Source: Blasia pusilla
Lineage: Eukaryota; Marchantiophyta; Marchantiopsida; Blasiales
Length of the DNA: 64,000 nt
Assembly (NCBI GenBank): GCA_050084515.1
Contig: CM114273.1
Location: forward strand, 23,498,001-23,562,000
Direction: 5' to 3'
Both the position numbers and the translations under genes were made by a program. Positions 48,287-60,479 of this stretch are shown piece after piece. The notes under the pieces were generated by a model. The model saw only the letters and a program-made list of their open reading frames with translations, did not search any database and had not been told where the DNA came from. Positions within the stretch are counted from its first letter, which is position 1, and each line of letters starts with the position of its first letter.

Positions 48287-51200
48287 GAGACTCATCCGTC
48301 GATGAAGGCTTGTCGAAGCTGAGAGGGAGGGTTCGCTTCTCAACAGACGATCTGCAAGGCCTTCAGGTCCCAGGTCGTGACAACGGCATTGGCTCGAAGG
48401 TGGGATCCGGAGATGTTCAGCTTGGTCCTCAGACCAGTGGAGCGATCTCCGTGGAAATCGACGAGCAAAGTTCCGACGAAGAGTTCACCCCCGGGCTGGA
48501 CGTGCACCGCCATAGCCCATTCATTGACGTCACTGCCGTGTTCGGTGACGGGTCGTTTGGAAATACGGATTCCGAGTACGGCAGCGGCAAATGGAAGGAC
48601 CCGTACAATTTGGATTCCGGAGGAGAAGAGCAGCACGGGGAGGAAGATAATGGGAATCCTCTCAAGAAGAGGAAGAAGTCTAAGCAGCGGCCTAAGGCAC
48701 CAGAGCAGAGAATCACCATGTTCGCCTTGAGATTGGCGTTGATCGAGAAGGGAGCCAGCCAGATTGGCACATTATCATTCCTGTGGGCGACCGTGGTCAT
48801 TCTGGGAGGATTCGCAACCACTGTGAGCTCCACAGACTTCTGGGTTGTTACCTTGATCATTCTGGCAGAGAGCTCCAGGATTTTCAGTCGCAGCCATGAG
48901 CTCGAATGGCAGCAACTGTCGATTCGCTCTGATGAAAGTCTGGGACATCGTTTCTTACGCGCAGCTTCCGATTCATTCCAGCACAACGTGAGCCTGTACA
49001 GGAGTTTGAAGGCAAGACTTAAAAAGATCTTTCCATGGGCTGCTGCACCTGCGAATTCAAACTCGTCCACTCGTGGAGGTGACCGACGCGGGTCACCATT
49101 GAAGCGGAGGGGACTGGCTGCCTGCGATGGATCGATCGGAAAAGCGGTTGGAAGTGCAACCTCCGTCAACAAGCCTAGCTATTCGGATACTCTTCGTCAT
49201 CGGACACACGGTCTCCCTCCTTCTGATGGGAAGAAGGAGGAAACGCGCACTTGGAATGCCTCCACTGCGCCTCTTTTGCCTTACACGCATCATATCGTGA
49301 CCGCCAAGTCGATCAGTCGCGCGCTTTATTTGGCGCAGTTGGTTTCTGCATTGGTGAGCATCGGTCTCGCAGTCTGGAGGCTCAGGGTTCGATCATTCTT
49401 CTACATTTCGTCAGAATTAGTCCAGAATTCCGTTCCGAACATCAAGCTTTCCATGACTGTTTTCTACACGTTGTCGCTCATAGAAGCCGGACTGTTTCTG
49501 TTGGAGAGATCTTATTGGGAATACCGGATGAGATACGCTAAACTTCTGAGCAAAGTGAACAATGAAGCGGAGCTGGGGCCCGAAAATCTTGAGGCGGTGA
49601 AGTTCTTCTTCTACGAAGTGTACTCGCAGTGCTTGAAGGGGAGCGTATTCGATGGGTTGGACATGGATTTGGTATCCTTCAGCATCTCGTGGCTTCAGGG
49701 AGAAGATTACAAGCAGCAACTCGGGGGTGCTCGACTTCTGGACGGGATTGTATCGCTGTCCAATGGCAAACCGCGCAACGATCTCTTCGCCGCGGATTGT
49801 CTGAGACGACTGGGGACCTCCCCCGGAATTATGGAGCGCCTGGTCGAGATGCTGTCCTGGAACAGCAGGCAGGAGGAGGAACTCGTTAGCAAAGTGGCAT
49901 GCATTATCTGCCGCCTCGTTGTGTATAACAGAAACTGTTCGCGAATTGTGGGCATACCGGGATCCATGGAAGCCATTTTGTCACTGATGCTACCGCATAC
50001 ATGGACGTCGAGAGAGAACGACGCCAGCGAAAAATTCGCCAATCTGTCGCTCCACCTCCGGCTGAATGGGCTGCGTATCCTCAAATACCTCTGCAAGGAC
50101 CACAAGAACAGCCTGAGGATCGGAGAAACTCGCGGGCTTTTATCCATCCTGATCCTTTTCATCGAAGTCCGAGACGAATTCTCATTCAACCCGATCAGCT
50201 ACCCGCCAGGTGAGGACAGTTTCAAGATTCAGATGAAAACCTACAAAAAATCCCTGCAGGTGCTGGGGCTGTTGGCCGCTGCCACCAACAGCTCGGGAGG
50301 CGTTCTGCGGCGACGGATCGCGGACGTCGTCTCGGGCTTGAAGAATTTGAGGGACATGATTCAATTGGGCGACTCCAAGCCGGAGCTGCAGAGGACGAGC
50401 GTGGAGATCCTGTATCATTTGGCCATGGATAAACTTGTGCGCAAAACAATCGGAGCCACCGGTGGCATCATACGCAATCTGTTCAACCTGTTCGCCAAAT
50501 ACGACGACGTTCAAGATTCGCCCCTCCCTAAGGATGTCGTCGACAAGTCCCCCGACAAGGACAAGGTCCAATCCGCTGCAGACAAAAACAGAGAAGAGTG
50601 GCTGCTAGCGTCGATTATGGCCGGGAGGACTCTCACCAGAGTAGGGCTTCAGAATCCGAAGAATTGTCTGAAGATGGTGGCTCTGCAGTCCGCAGGTGGC
50701 AAAACTTTCCTCGAGTACATGGTGGACTTTCTCTCCAGGCCTCGGGGCATCGCTGGCTCCTCTCCGAGTAAGGAGATCGCCAGCAGCGCCGCTCAGATTC
50801 TCCGTAGCGTGCTCAACTACGTGGATGAGCTCGTGAAGCTGCAGGTGGCCAAGGAGTGCGCCTCTCTCGTGATGCAGCAAATCTCCCTCAGGCGTCGAGA
50901 AGGCAGGTCCGCTCTGTACGAGTCGTTTCTGGGCCTGGCTCCTCAGGTGCTGGAGTGCCTGGACGAGGAGTCGTACACTGCCGTGTTTAGCCATGACCTC
51001 ACCAAGCACGAGTTCGTCGCGCAGCTCCTCCGGAATTTGAAGCACACTCCCACCACCGCCAGGTTCCCGAGAATAAGGAGGTACAGTTTGGAGTCGCTCA
51101 TCGTTCTCAGCAACAAAGACACCCTATGCCTGGACACATTCCTATCCGCAAATCCCGAAATCGACATATCCGCCATCCTGCTCAAGACGTTAGATTCCAT

Positions 51201-51336
51201 CTCCGAAGTGGAGAACTTCTGCTTGTTCTCCGGGCTCTTGGGACATACCCGACACCAGGAAGAAATGGAGGAGCTCGTGGATCGTGCCAGTCGAAGCATC
51301 AACTCTCTCGGCCTGCCTGCACGTCCATCACAATGA
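48287..51336 (+). CDS. ARM-repeat superfamily membrane protein of plants (start exon not found)
   Basis: A single long open frame of about 1015 codons ending at TGA 51334-51336. It belongs to a plant family I know from Arabidopsis (AT4G14280/AT5G18980-like), annotated only as ARM-repeat proteins of unknown function. The N-terminal 135 residues are acidic and then lysine/arginine-rich. Residues about 150-210 hold the family signature MFALRLALIEKGASQIGTL, two hydrophobic segments, and IFSRSHELEWQ. A further hydrophobic pair lies near residues 355-420 (about 49320-49510). The C-terminal half is helical ARM-type repeats (for example CIICRLVVYNRNCSRIVGIP and ALQSAGGKTFLEYMVDFL). The open frame extends upstream to 48217, but its first in-frame ATG is 48718, inside the family signature. 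A strong acceptor TTTTCAATTAATGCTCGCAG ends at 48286, so a 5' exon upstream is likely. No sign of damage. Confidence 0.88.
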
Positions 51337-52154
51337 CGGCTTCCCGAGGAAAACTCTCACCACAGACAGCCATCGGACAGACACTCGATCGATTCTTAGG
51401 CTGTGGTTAGCGTGGACATATTGAATCGGACAGGATCGGATACGTCGTGTACAGATTCATGTACTTCCATGCAGAAAACTACAGTAGTTGGGAAGCGAGT
51501 CTAAGAGATTGAAGAGTCTTACACTCGGTTCTCGTATGTATAAACAGAAACCATCATAACTACCGACATTCAATAACTACCATGGTTGTGTGAAAGACTA
51601 TAGTTTCACCGCGAACATAGTTCCCACGTTGGTACAACTAGCCGATGCCCGTGCTCAGCACGACTGAAAGAAGAAAAAATCTGGCGTGTTTCTAAGACAT
51701 GCTTCGGTTTCTACATGTCGAAAATGACACGAGGATGGCAAACCTTACAAGGGCAACTTGGGTGTTTCTAAGGTGTTTCTAAGACTCTCAGATGCTTCGG
51801 TTTAGATGCTTCGGTCTATACACGTCGAAAAGAATCATCATCGTCCCAAGGTTTTTACTAGAAAAAAATTGGAATAAAATTCCACTAGTCTACGTAAGTT
51901 TTTTTTTCCGCGCAATTATTAAGACCATACGTAAATGGCATAAGCCAAAATTATTCCATTGCAAAGTCAATAAAAGGTTTTTTTGTCTATTATGCGGTCC
52001 CAAGTTTAACCCGTCGATAATTCTTAATCCACTTTATTATAAAATAAACCTCAAAAGAGGACAAAGAAAGGTAATAACATCTCAAAAGAGGAGTAAAAAA
52101 AATGAATAAAAGAATGCAAAAAGAAAATGGCAACAAGCCCACGTAAACACCGGC
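51337..52154. other. 3' flank of the ARM-repeat gene
   Basis: Non-coding. A small direct repeat (GTGTTTCTAAG and ATGCTTCGGTTT words) occurs at 51685-51810. AT-rich after 51830. Confidence 0.5.
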
Positions 52155-52535
52155 TCAACGAGCAACACGATTGATTGCTTGAAACAAATCTGACAAGAAC
52201 ACGAGTGGTTGGTCAAACGTGAATGGACAACGAGGCGAGCGACCCCCCACCACCTCCGCACGACGTATTAATGCCAAGGCCTGTGCACGTTGTAAGGCCA
52301 CTGAGATGCATTGCCTAAAATAAGTAATAACAACTGAGAGAGAAGGACTACGGGAAGGGGCAAGGTGATGATTCTCGAGGGAGTGGTGAGCACATGTTTT
52401 CAGGAAAGTATCAAAAGACACATGTGAATGACCGAATACTTCCACTGCAAACGGAATAAATCCGTCAGTCGCATGTCTCACAACATAACTTAACTCCTTG
52501 ATTCTTGCTGCAGCTTCCTTATCCTTGATTTCCAT
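52155..52535 (-). pseudogene. LINE C-terminal domain relic
   Basis: A 126-codon minus-strand frame with KDKEAAARIKELSYVVRHAT, FIPFAVEVFGHSHVSFDTFL and FRQCISVALQRAQALALIRR. This resembles the C-terminal tail following RT in some plant and algal non-LTR elements, where a PFAVETxGxxG phrase and a QR.S.A.QRGNA phrase recur. No RT core adjoins it in the window, so it is a fragment. Assignment is from memory of the pattern and is moderate. Confidence 0.55.
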
Positions 52536-53436
52536 AAGGATAAGGAACCGCTCGCTACACTATATACTAGTTAGGACGCCACACGAAAATAGGCTTATTT
52601 AAGCAATTCAGAATATTTTTTTAATTCCAAATTAAAATATATCTTTCATTCTCTTAAACCTTCCGTGTGGTGTGGCCTTGAGAAGGGAATTAATTATTAT
52701 GTTCTTGTGAATTTGACAGGGGAATTAATTATTTTACTCGTGTGAATGACGTATGGATAGGTCGGATACGAAGGAAAAAAATTATATAAGAGACGTATGG
52801 AGTTATAATATTTCATTCCCCTAAATAATTCTACCTCTCAATTAAAATTTGAATAATATCACACTCCTTTAAATAACTCCTTTATATAATAATACCTACT
52901 CCTCCCTCCTCTACCCAAATAACACCCACTAATTCACTTTGGAGATGTTATTAGCTTTCTTTGTCCTCTTTTGAGGTTTGTTATTATAACAAAGTGGGTT
53001 TCCAATTGGTTGAGCACAAAATCCATAGGTCTTACCAAAGCATTTTCTCTTGAAACCACGTGGTAGTGATGAACGTCGCTAATTAAAGGATACGTAGTAT
53101 TATGATGGATAGACTAAGTACACTCAATACATAATAATATATCCAATGATAAGTATTTTATACACAGTTAGTGGGTAATTTGATGGTGTTTCTCTTATGT
53201 AGTAATTATCAAAACTAGGATGCCTTAAATGCAAGGTTGTACACGGACAAAGTCCGTGTCCCCAAACTTATCTTCGTCCATAGGACGGACATGTCCGTGC
53301 GGGCGCAGGTACCCGCGGCCTGCACCTGAGCCCGCTCGAAGCTCGCCCGGGAGTCCGCCATCCAGACACACAATTACCAAATTTTGCTTACATTTCATAG
53401 AGAGCTTTACAGTATAAATTTGAAGGCAACGCTCAC
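52536..53436. other. AT-rich intergenic DNA with a GGACGGACAT repeat block
   Basis: 52560-53220 is AT-rich with no feature. 53235-53300 contains CACGGACAAAGTCCGTGTCC and GGACGGACATGTCCG. Its reverse complement resembles 8005-8290, so this is a second copy of the dispersed repeat. Confidence 0.5.
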
Positions 53437-53916
53437 TTGCATTGATCTCCTTCGTCTTCTAGCTAGCCTCGACGTCTTTTGTGTACTCCTACTCGAACTT
53501 CCAGTAGAGTCTGGTTCAGTTGGTTCGTGGCCTTGAACTTTCTCTTCAACTCGGATGTCCTTAACTGGCTTTGGAATGTACTCTTCTGAAGAGTGCACAT
53601 CATTTCGTCCTTTGCTTGGTTTCAGATCGTCACTTAGAGGCCGCTTTGATGTAGGCCGCACATGATACTCTACGGACTGTACAGGGAATTTCAAGCCGCT
53701 AGCTGGCTCGATGAAGGGTTCCTCTACAGGTTCTGAGGAGGGTGAAGAATCCCTTTTGGCATCGCTGTCACAAACTAATCGTGTCCCCCATTCTATGATG
53801 ACTTTGCTTGAGTCTTCCAGACTTGACTTCAACCTGATTGAGTCATTTTCAGAAATCGGAGACCATGACGGTCTCTCTGAAGGTGGAGTATCCGTTAGCT
53901 TAACACCGTAGTATTT
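53437..53916 (-). CDS. Internal exon of an unidentified protein-coding gene
   Basis: Exactly 160 codons in one frame between a plausible acceptor (TTTTAAGTTCAAAG|AAATAC) and a strong donor (ATGCAA|GTGAGC). The encoded segment is hydrophilic: acidic and serine-rich first (TDTPPSERPSWSPISEND, EDSSKVIIEWGTRLVCDSDA), then basic and serine-rich (STGSSSRSTQKTSRLARRRR). Without splicing the frame runs on to a stop at 53407. I recognise no domain. The composition looks like a disordered linker in a host protein rather than transposon coding. Partner exons are not evident: downstream (lower coordinates) lies a dispersed repeat, upstream a non-coding stretch. It may be a remnant of a disrupted gene. 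Confidence 0.4.
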
Positions 53917-56168
53917 CTTTGAACTTAAAAGGTAAGTTTTCTTGATTGCATTGCTTCCCTTTGCTTATGTAGATTTCATAGCTGTACGCCTTACAGACAT
54001 CTCACCTCTTGTGCTCAGTTCAGCTCTGCAAATGAAGAATGTTGTTAGTAATGTGCTATTGGTGTATGTTGGGTTTGCACGTGTCAACATTCAAAAGCAT
54101 GTTGGAAGGAGAACTTACAGTATAGCAGCCGTCTTCGAAATGTACTCCTTGGATATACTCCTGCAATCATGTACATCGGTCAACGCGTTAGGCGAGTGGT
54201 TGTATAACCCGCCCCTAAAGAGTAGTAGAAAGAATAGAAAGTAGAATTGAGAATATATAAAACTGAACAGCGTGAAGCAAACAAATGTACGCTTAGCTTT
54301 TACACTAATCAAAAACGGAAATCTAAGCCTCACCTCCTCCGTGTGTAAAAGCGTGGATGTGAATGGTGAATCTTTGCAAGCAAGAGCGATGTGAGTCTTG
54401 TGGTTAAATACTTGTTCCTAAGACCCCCGAAGTGTCCAACCTGCCTCATTTCAAATCTGATTAGGTTCCAAATTAGATTTTGTAGAATGAAATCGCAATT
54501 GTCATTCACTAACTCCACAACTTTCCTTAATGGTAAAAACCGGCTACTGGCTACTGAAATTTAACACAACGTACGGTTGGTTCTGGTACAAGAAATATAC
54601 GGTATAATCATACCAAATACGCCGCCACGAAATGATTAAACAAAAATCCACACATGGCAGCCTGGGAGGGGAGTATGGAAGGACACGTGGCAAGTCAGTA
54701 GGCCTTCATAACGGACACGTGTCATGCGAAGAAAGCCCCTGCCGGAACCCCAGACTCTTTTAATAGTATAGATGATAAGAAATATGGTATATAGAGGAAA
54801 ATCTTAGCTATTGTTTTATTAATGTAACATTTCAGGCAACCTCGCGCTCTGTACGGCTGCTGATCGGCCCGTTGCCCTCGCTCCATGCACACCATTCCGC
54901 CAATCCACAATTGCGGCAGCCCTCGTCCTCTTCCTTCCTCCTCTTCGAGAGCTCTGTGATCGGCTATGGAACCACTTCTCTCGTTTGGCATTGGCTTGCT
55001 CGTCCCTCCCTCGACCCGAAACCAAAGCGGACCAAACCCTATGAACGCGGGTTAGTATGTACGAATACTACTAGTAAGAATGTATGTGCGTTAAATTTTA
55101 TGATAAGGAATATGGTATATAGAGGAAAATCTTAGCTATTGTTTTATTAATGTAACCTTTCAGGCACCCCATCAACCCAATATAGTATGAAGTGGCGATT
55201 TCAGGCACCCCATCAACCCAGCATAGTACGAAGTGGCGGAGACCAGCCCGCGGGCTGCATATAGTCTTCACAACAACTCCTGGTGTCGAACGCGCGACCT
55301 CTAGGTGGAGGTTTAATTGGCCTATCCAACCTTCCAGGATCTTCATCTTTTCCGATCTTGTCGTAGTTATATATTATATTTAAACATGCTGCCTGGCGTC
55401 GGGGTTATTGTCACCATTCCACACGACGTTTCTGTGTAGAATGGAGGAGGCTGTGGACTTGAGATCCGCGCAGCGGTTCTTTTCACAGATTCAACAAAAG
55501 TACTCACGGATCCCATGGATCTTTGCATCACAAAAGAGCATATGTTCCACCTATCAGAAATTGACAACACCTCCAACTAGAAGGAAGAAAGGCCCGGAGA
55601 GCTGTGGACTTCACATTCATCCGCATAATCCTAAGGAGAGCCAGAGCGACAACAACGAACTGGTGCCAACGAGCTAGGGCAGACCACATCCGAGAAAGCA
55701 GACAAGTAGCTCGACAGGTAGAGCTTGCGTCAAACAAACTACGTCGGCGATGAGTTCTTTGCTTGCATTGGACCTTTGGTAAAACGATCTTGGATCGATC
55801 ATGTGTGCATGTTTCGATGATCTGTACATGATTCTAATCTAGAGGAATCGAACATCAGCACAGTGATGAAAATAAAAAGGAAATCTGTAAAGAGCTTAAG
55901 CCTGTCTTGAGTTCTGAATAGAACCTCAATGGTGTTGGTGATCCCTAAGGCACTAATTCCAATATGTAGGAATACAACAACAGCGATTGAGCACACACAA
56001 TCGAAACTCTCATGTTGAAGCTCGTCCTACACTTGAACAGGTCCTTGGAGTGAATGGAGCTTTTTGGTTCTTAGTGATCTACATATCATTCCAATCTAGA
56101 GGAAGCCAACATCAACCCAGTGATTTTGCACCACATGAGATCGCAATGCTCAATCTCGCCCGCCCTCA
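53917..56168. other. Intergenic DNA with short direct repeats
   Basis: No convincing gene. The segment ATATGGTATATAGAGGAAAATC is present at 54783 and again near 55110, each followed by TTAGCTATTGTTTTATTAATG and CAGGCA. The second is followed by CACCCCATCAACCCA twice (55164 and about 55207). A minus-strand word GCGCGTTCGACACC near 55290 resembles an RNA polymerase III B box, so a tRNA-derived SINE is possible but unproven. A short frame at 55441-55677 has no domain. Confidence 0.4.
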
Positions 56169-56275
<107 letters not shown>

Positions 56276-56869
56276 TATGGGTCGCGGTATTCTGTGATTT
56301 GATCGCGTCCGTGTAGGTACCCCAGGATCATATGAATCAGACATTGTAAGCTAACGCAACTGGAACTGCCCCGGAGATCATTATCGACTCCTACACTCGG
56401 TAGCTTTGATCCTTCCCGGAAGGTTTACTTTGAAACAAAGGAGCTTCCTCTCTTGAGCTGATGCTTCCTCTAGTTGTCTCACCAGTTTTTGACCGAGTTG
56501 TGCTCCAATTTCTGGTGGAAATCGTCGGCTGATGCTTCCTCTCTTTGGCTGATGCTTCCCTCATTCTCTCGCCACTTCCTTCCACAGCTTCCACCAGTGC
56601 TCTCGCCACTTCCTTCAACAAAATTGTTAAGCTCCAAGTTAGAGAGCATACTTATTTGCCATCCTAAAGCGAGTCAAATAAGAGGTGTCTTACTACAATT
56701 AGTTAGTGCCAAAAGTTTCATGTATCAGTAGAGATCTTCCAAGTGTGGGATGCAAATCAAAAGACATCTCCCCTCGTTCAAAAATAAGGCCGGCTTCTCC
56801 CCTCATTCAAATTGATGGCCGGTTGAAGAAAATCTCATTCAAATCTTTTTAACTTTTTCTCACAAGGGG

Positions 56870-57977
56870 ACATTTGATGGTTGACCATCAATGTTGACCG
56901 TTGACGGGTGACCGGTGAGTGTGACTATGACGGCGACGGCCGCCGCCGGCGTGGCGGCTGGTTTAGGGTTTGAACAATTTAACCCTAAAAATCGCCTAGC
57001 AATGGCAGTTTTGCAAGATTGACCATAACTTTTTACTCGCAACTCCAAATTGCGCACCATTTATTGTACAACGTGCACAGCTTCATGATCTACAACGGCA
57101 TCAAAAAATATTTGGAATTGGACATTCCAGTAAAAATTTACAGAGACTATCGTAAAGCCCAATGTCTCTTTCTCCCAACCAAAATGTAAAACCTATAAAA
57201 ATACAAATCAGCAAGCTACATGGTATGCACCGGCATGGGGCAACCCCCCAATAATCAATCCCTATTAGAAATTGGGCAGCGCTTCCGCATGCCACTCTTC
57301 CATACGAAAAATGGGCAAATGCAAAGAACAATCAAAGTAGCCCTTGCTCCGGTGAGCACTTCCATGAGCCGTTGAACGGGAAACACGGTCCCCAACCTGC
57401 AAAAATAGCGAGTGACCAGCAAGCTCCCCCATGAAGCTCTCTCACTCTCTCATTCTCTTTTTGTAAAGTAAGATCCAATCTCTCTCTACACCATCTCACA
57501 CCATAACTCTCAAAGGTGTGCACTCTCTCTCATGTCAAACCAAACCCACTCTCCTAATGAGAGGCTTGGGTTACACTCACAAGGCAAGGGACCATAGCTC
57601 CGCCCCCTCATGCCAAGAGGTTCAACAAGAGAGAATGAGCTCTCAAGCTCTCTCTCCTTGAGGTATACCCCTCCCCTCTCCTAAGCTCTCTCCATAGCAA
57701 CCTATTCTCCCAAGTCACCTCCTTGGCTCTTGACCTGATGTAGGAGGTCAAGGGACACTTACCAAAAATATAAATTCGATCATATACTCAAAATGTTACT
57801 TACCTAAAATAGTAAGTTTCTCCATATGGCTCCAAATGAGCCGAAACGAAGGGAAAACCTGCTCTCTCAGGTTTGTCGGGGCCTCTACAGGTCATCCTCG
57901 ATCTCCTAGGCCTATCCTCCACTACTCACGAAGGCGATCTACTAGATCTCACCGATCTATCCTGAAAGACGTGACAA
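56870..57977 (-). repeat. Antisense LTR of the methyltransferase gypsy family
   Basis: On the minus strand it begins TGTCACGTCTTTCAGGATAG at 57977. It follows the 5' LTR at 23765 block by block: GTTTTCCCTTCGTTTCGGC, the AAGGAGGTGACTTGGGAG block, CATGGGGGAGCTTGCTGG, AAGAGACATTGGGCTTTACG and GTTATGGTCAATCTTGC. The match fades at about 56870. No internal element sequence adjoins either side, so it is a solo LTR or a fragment. The expected matching 5-bp duplicates at both ends were not found. Confidence 0.82.
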
Positions 57978-58334
57978 AAGCAAGAAAAGCATTTAGAAAT
58001 GGATGTCCCATTCTTGGGCAGTTTTTTCTCATCAACTTTGGAAGAATCTGTATTAGAAAAGGAGTATCATGCATTGCCTAATTATCAAATCCAAAATATT
58101 CTTACCCAGGGATGTACATAGATTTTACTAGTTAGCATGTTCGTGTTAGCATGAAAATTTATGTTTTATAATCATATTTATTCGTTTAAAAATTTGAATA
58201 TAATTTCAAATTTTTAAAATATTCTAGTAATAACATTCTACTCTTCTAAATAACTCCACTCCTTAATTAAAATTTAAATAATACTTCACTCCCCTAAATA
58301 ATTCCCACCTTCCATGAATGTATAACCAATATTA
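57978..58334. other. AT-rich spacer
   Basis: No gene. It ends with TATTA (58330-58334), the left target duplicate of the next copia element. Confidence 0.6.
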
Positions 58335-58640
58335 TGTGGAAAATTGCTAAACAAGCATAATTTGTGGAAAACGGTTCTCACACGAACACCACCATAGAGA
58401 ACGAAATTTGCAATGAGAAAATGGGTGGAAGCTGGTCCCCTTCTCAATTATATAGGGTATGTTCAAGCAACCCTAACCTTAACCATAGTCTCGAGTTAGA
58501 TTCATTATGATTAACTAACCTTAGTTAAGATAATCGTGCTTTGAAGTGACTAACCAAGATTAAACTTCCCTACTTCGTGTGAATACCAAATGTAGCAGTT
58601 CATGTGTCTCACGAGACTGACTATAACTCAATATTCAATA
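58335..58640 (-). repeat. Left LTR (3' LTR) of the 58-63 kb copia element
   Basis: Plus-strand start TGTGGAAAATTGC, end ATATTCAATA. Includes AACCCTAACCTTAACCATAG. Confidence 0.93.
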
Positions 58641-58899
58641 CTCCCCCTCAAGCTCATATCGATATCTCTAACGCCTAAATCATTTCTAAACATCTCAAAC
58701 TTATCTCTAAACAATGCTTTTGTAAAGATATCATCAATTTGCTGATCTGTACCTATATACACAAGATCAATTTCCCCTGCAAACACTTTCTCGCTGATGA
58801 AATGGTACTACACCTCAACATGCTTTGTACGAGCATGAAACATAGGGTTATTAGCAAGCTTGATGCTACTAATATTATATGTATATATTACACTAGGTC

Positions 58900-60400
58900 C
58901 TAAGTTACTAACATCAATCTCAACAAGTAATCGATAAAGTCACACCGCCTCATATGCTGCATTGGTTGCTCCTCTGTACTCAGCCTCTATTGAAGATAAA
59001 ACAACTGTAGGTTGCTTCTTTGAAGCCCAACTTATAGCTGTGCTTCCCAAAGTAAATGAATAACCAAATGTTGAGTGTCGATCAGACACGCTTCTTGCCC
59101 AATCAGCATCTGTGAATCCCTGTAATTGAAAACTCGGAGAAGGTTCAAATTGAAAAGAGAATTGAAAAGAGAATTTCACATACCGCATAATCCTCCTCAC
59201 AGCATCAAGGTGAGGTTTTCGAGGTGCTTGCATAAACTGGCTCACTAGACCAACACCATAACTCAAATCTGGTTTGGTTACAGTTAGATAGATCAAACTT
59301 CCAATCATGCGCCTGTACATATTAGAATCTGCAAGCAACTCTCCTTCATCCACTCTTAGCTTCATATTCTAGTCCAACGGTATAGAGATTGGCTTACAAG
59401 TTGTCATACCATATTTTGAAAGCATATGAAGAGCATTTTGTCGTTGTAGTAACCACATGCTCTCTCCAACCTTGATAAACTTAATACCAAGAAAGTACTT
59501 GAGTTCTCCCAAATCCTTCATATCAAATTCTGCTTGTAACTTAACCTTGACTTGTTATACTATTTCTTCAGTACTCCCAGTAATCAGGCGATCGTCAACA
59601 TACAACACAATGAGAACCGTATGATCTTGTCCTCTCAAGACATATAACGAGGAGTCAGAATCACATACCCTAAAACCCAACTCTTGTAGGACGTATGTAA
59701 TCTTGCCATACAAAGCTCTTTGAGCTTGTTTGAGCTCGTACAGAGCTTTCTTCAACGTGCATAAGCAAAATGGAAACTTGGGATGCTCGTATTCAAGTGG
59801 TTGAGTCATATATACCTCCTTGTATAGATCTCCATTCAAGAAGGCATTCTTGACGTCCATGTGATGTAATATCCACTTCTTGCTTACGGAAACTGCAACC
59901 ACTGTTCTCGTAGTCGCCATCTTTGCAACACTGCTAAATATTTCCTCATAATCGATACTATATTATTGTGCATAGCCCTTAGCCACCAATCTTGTTTTGT
60001 ATCTGTTAATTGTACCATCTGGATTGCCCTTGATTTTGTAAACCCATTTGCAACCAATAGCTTCCTCACCAGAAGGTATATCAACCAGCTCCCATGTCTA
60101 TTGATGTCTTAATGCAGCAAGCTCTTCCTCCATAGCTTCAATCCATTTGAGTTTCCTTGCAGCTTCTTCAAAATAACTCGGCTCCTCTTCTTGAAGGATA
60201 GTCACCATATATGCATGATGTGTCGCAAGGAAACCTTCATTTATGGATCTATGAAGTAAATGTGTAACTCTACTTGATCTAAGAAGTTGTTGTTCAGAGG
60301 TAGATGCCTCTGACACCTGACTCAAGCTCTGACTAGTGTTAACACACTCAATACGTACTCTTCCCATCCATGGACTCACAGATTTCATTAATGAATCTGG
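58900..60400 (-). pseudogene. Reverse transcriptase and RNase H of the 58-63 kb copia element
   Basis: 60098-60388 ends with the KLKWIEAMEEELAALRH start of RVT_2. 59884-60084 and 59555-59920 continue with VSKKWILHHMDVKNAFLNGD, YELKQAQRALYGK and the catalytic box IVLYVDDRLITGS. 58940-59365 has GSLIYLTVTKPDLSYGVGLV and ends in RNase H with VVLSSIEAEYRGATNAAYEA. Frame breaks lie between blocks. Note YVDDR in place of the commoner YVDDL/M. Confidence 0.9.
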
Positions 60401-60479
60401 GACCTCTCATAATCGTGCACTAGTACTTGGGGAGGTTGAAGACGATGTTTGTTGGTTTACACTCATATTCTCTCCCTCA

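Noticed and set aside
48340-51302. Several open frames antisense or shifted within the ARM-repeat gene
   Set aside because: They are shadows of the long plus-strand coding frame, with no domain of their own.
55240-55320. tRNA gene or tRNA-derived SINE suggested by a B-box-like GCGTTCGACACC on the minus strand
   Set aside because: No matching A box at the right spacing and no cloverleaf could be drawn, so it is not called as an RNA gene.
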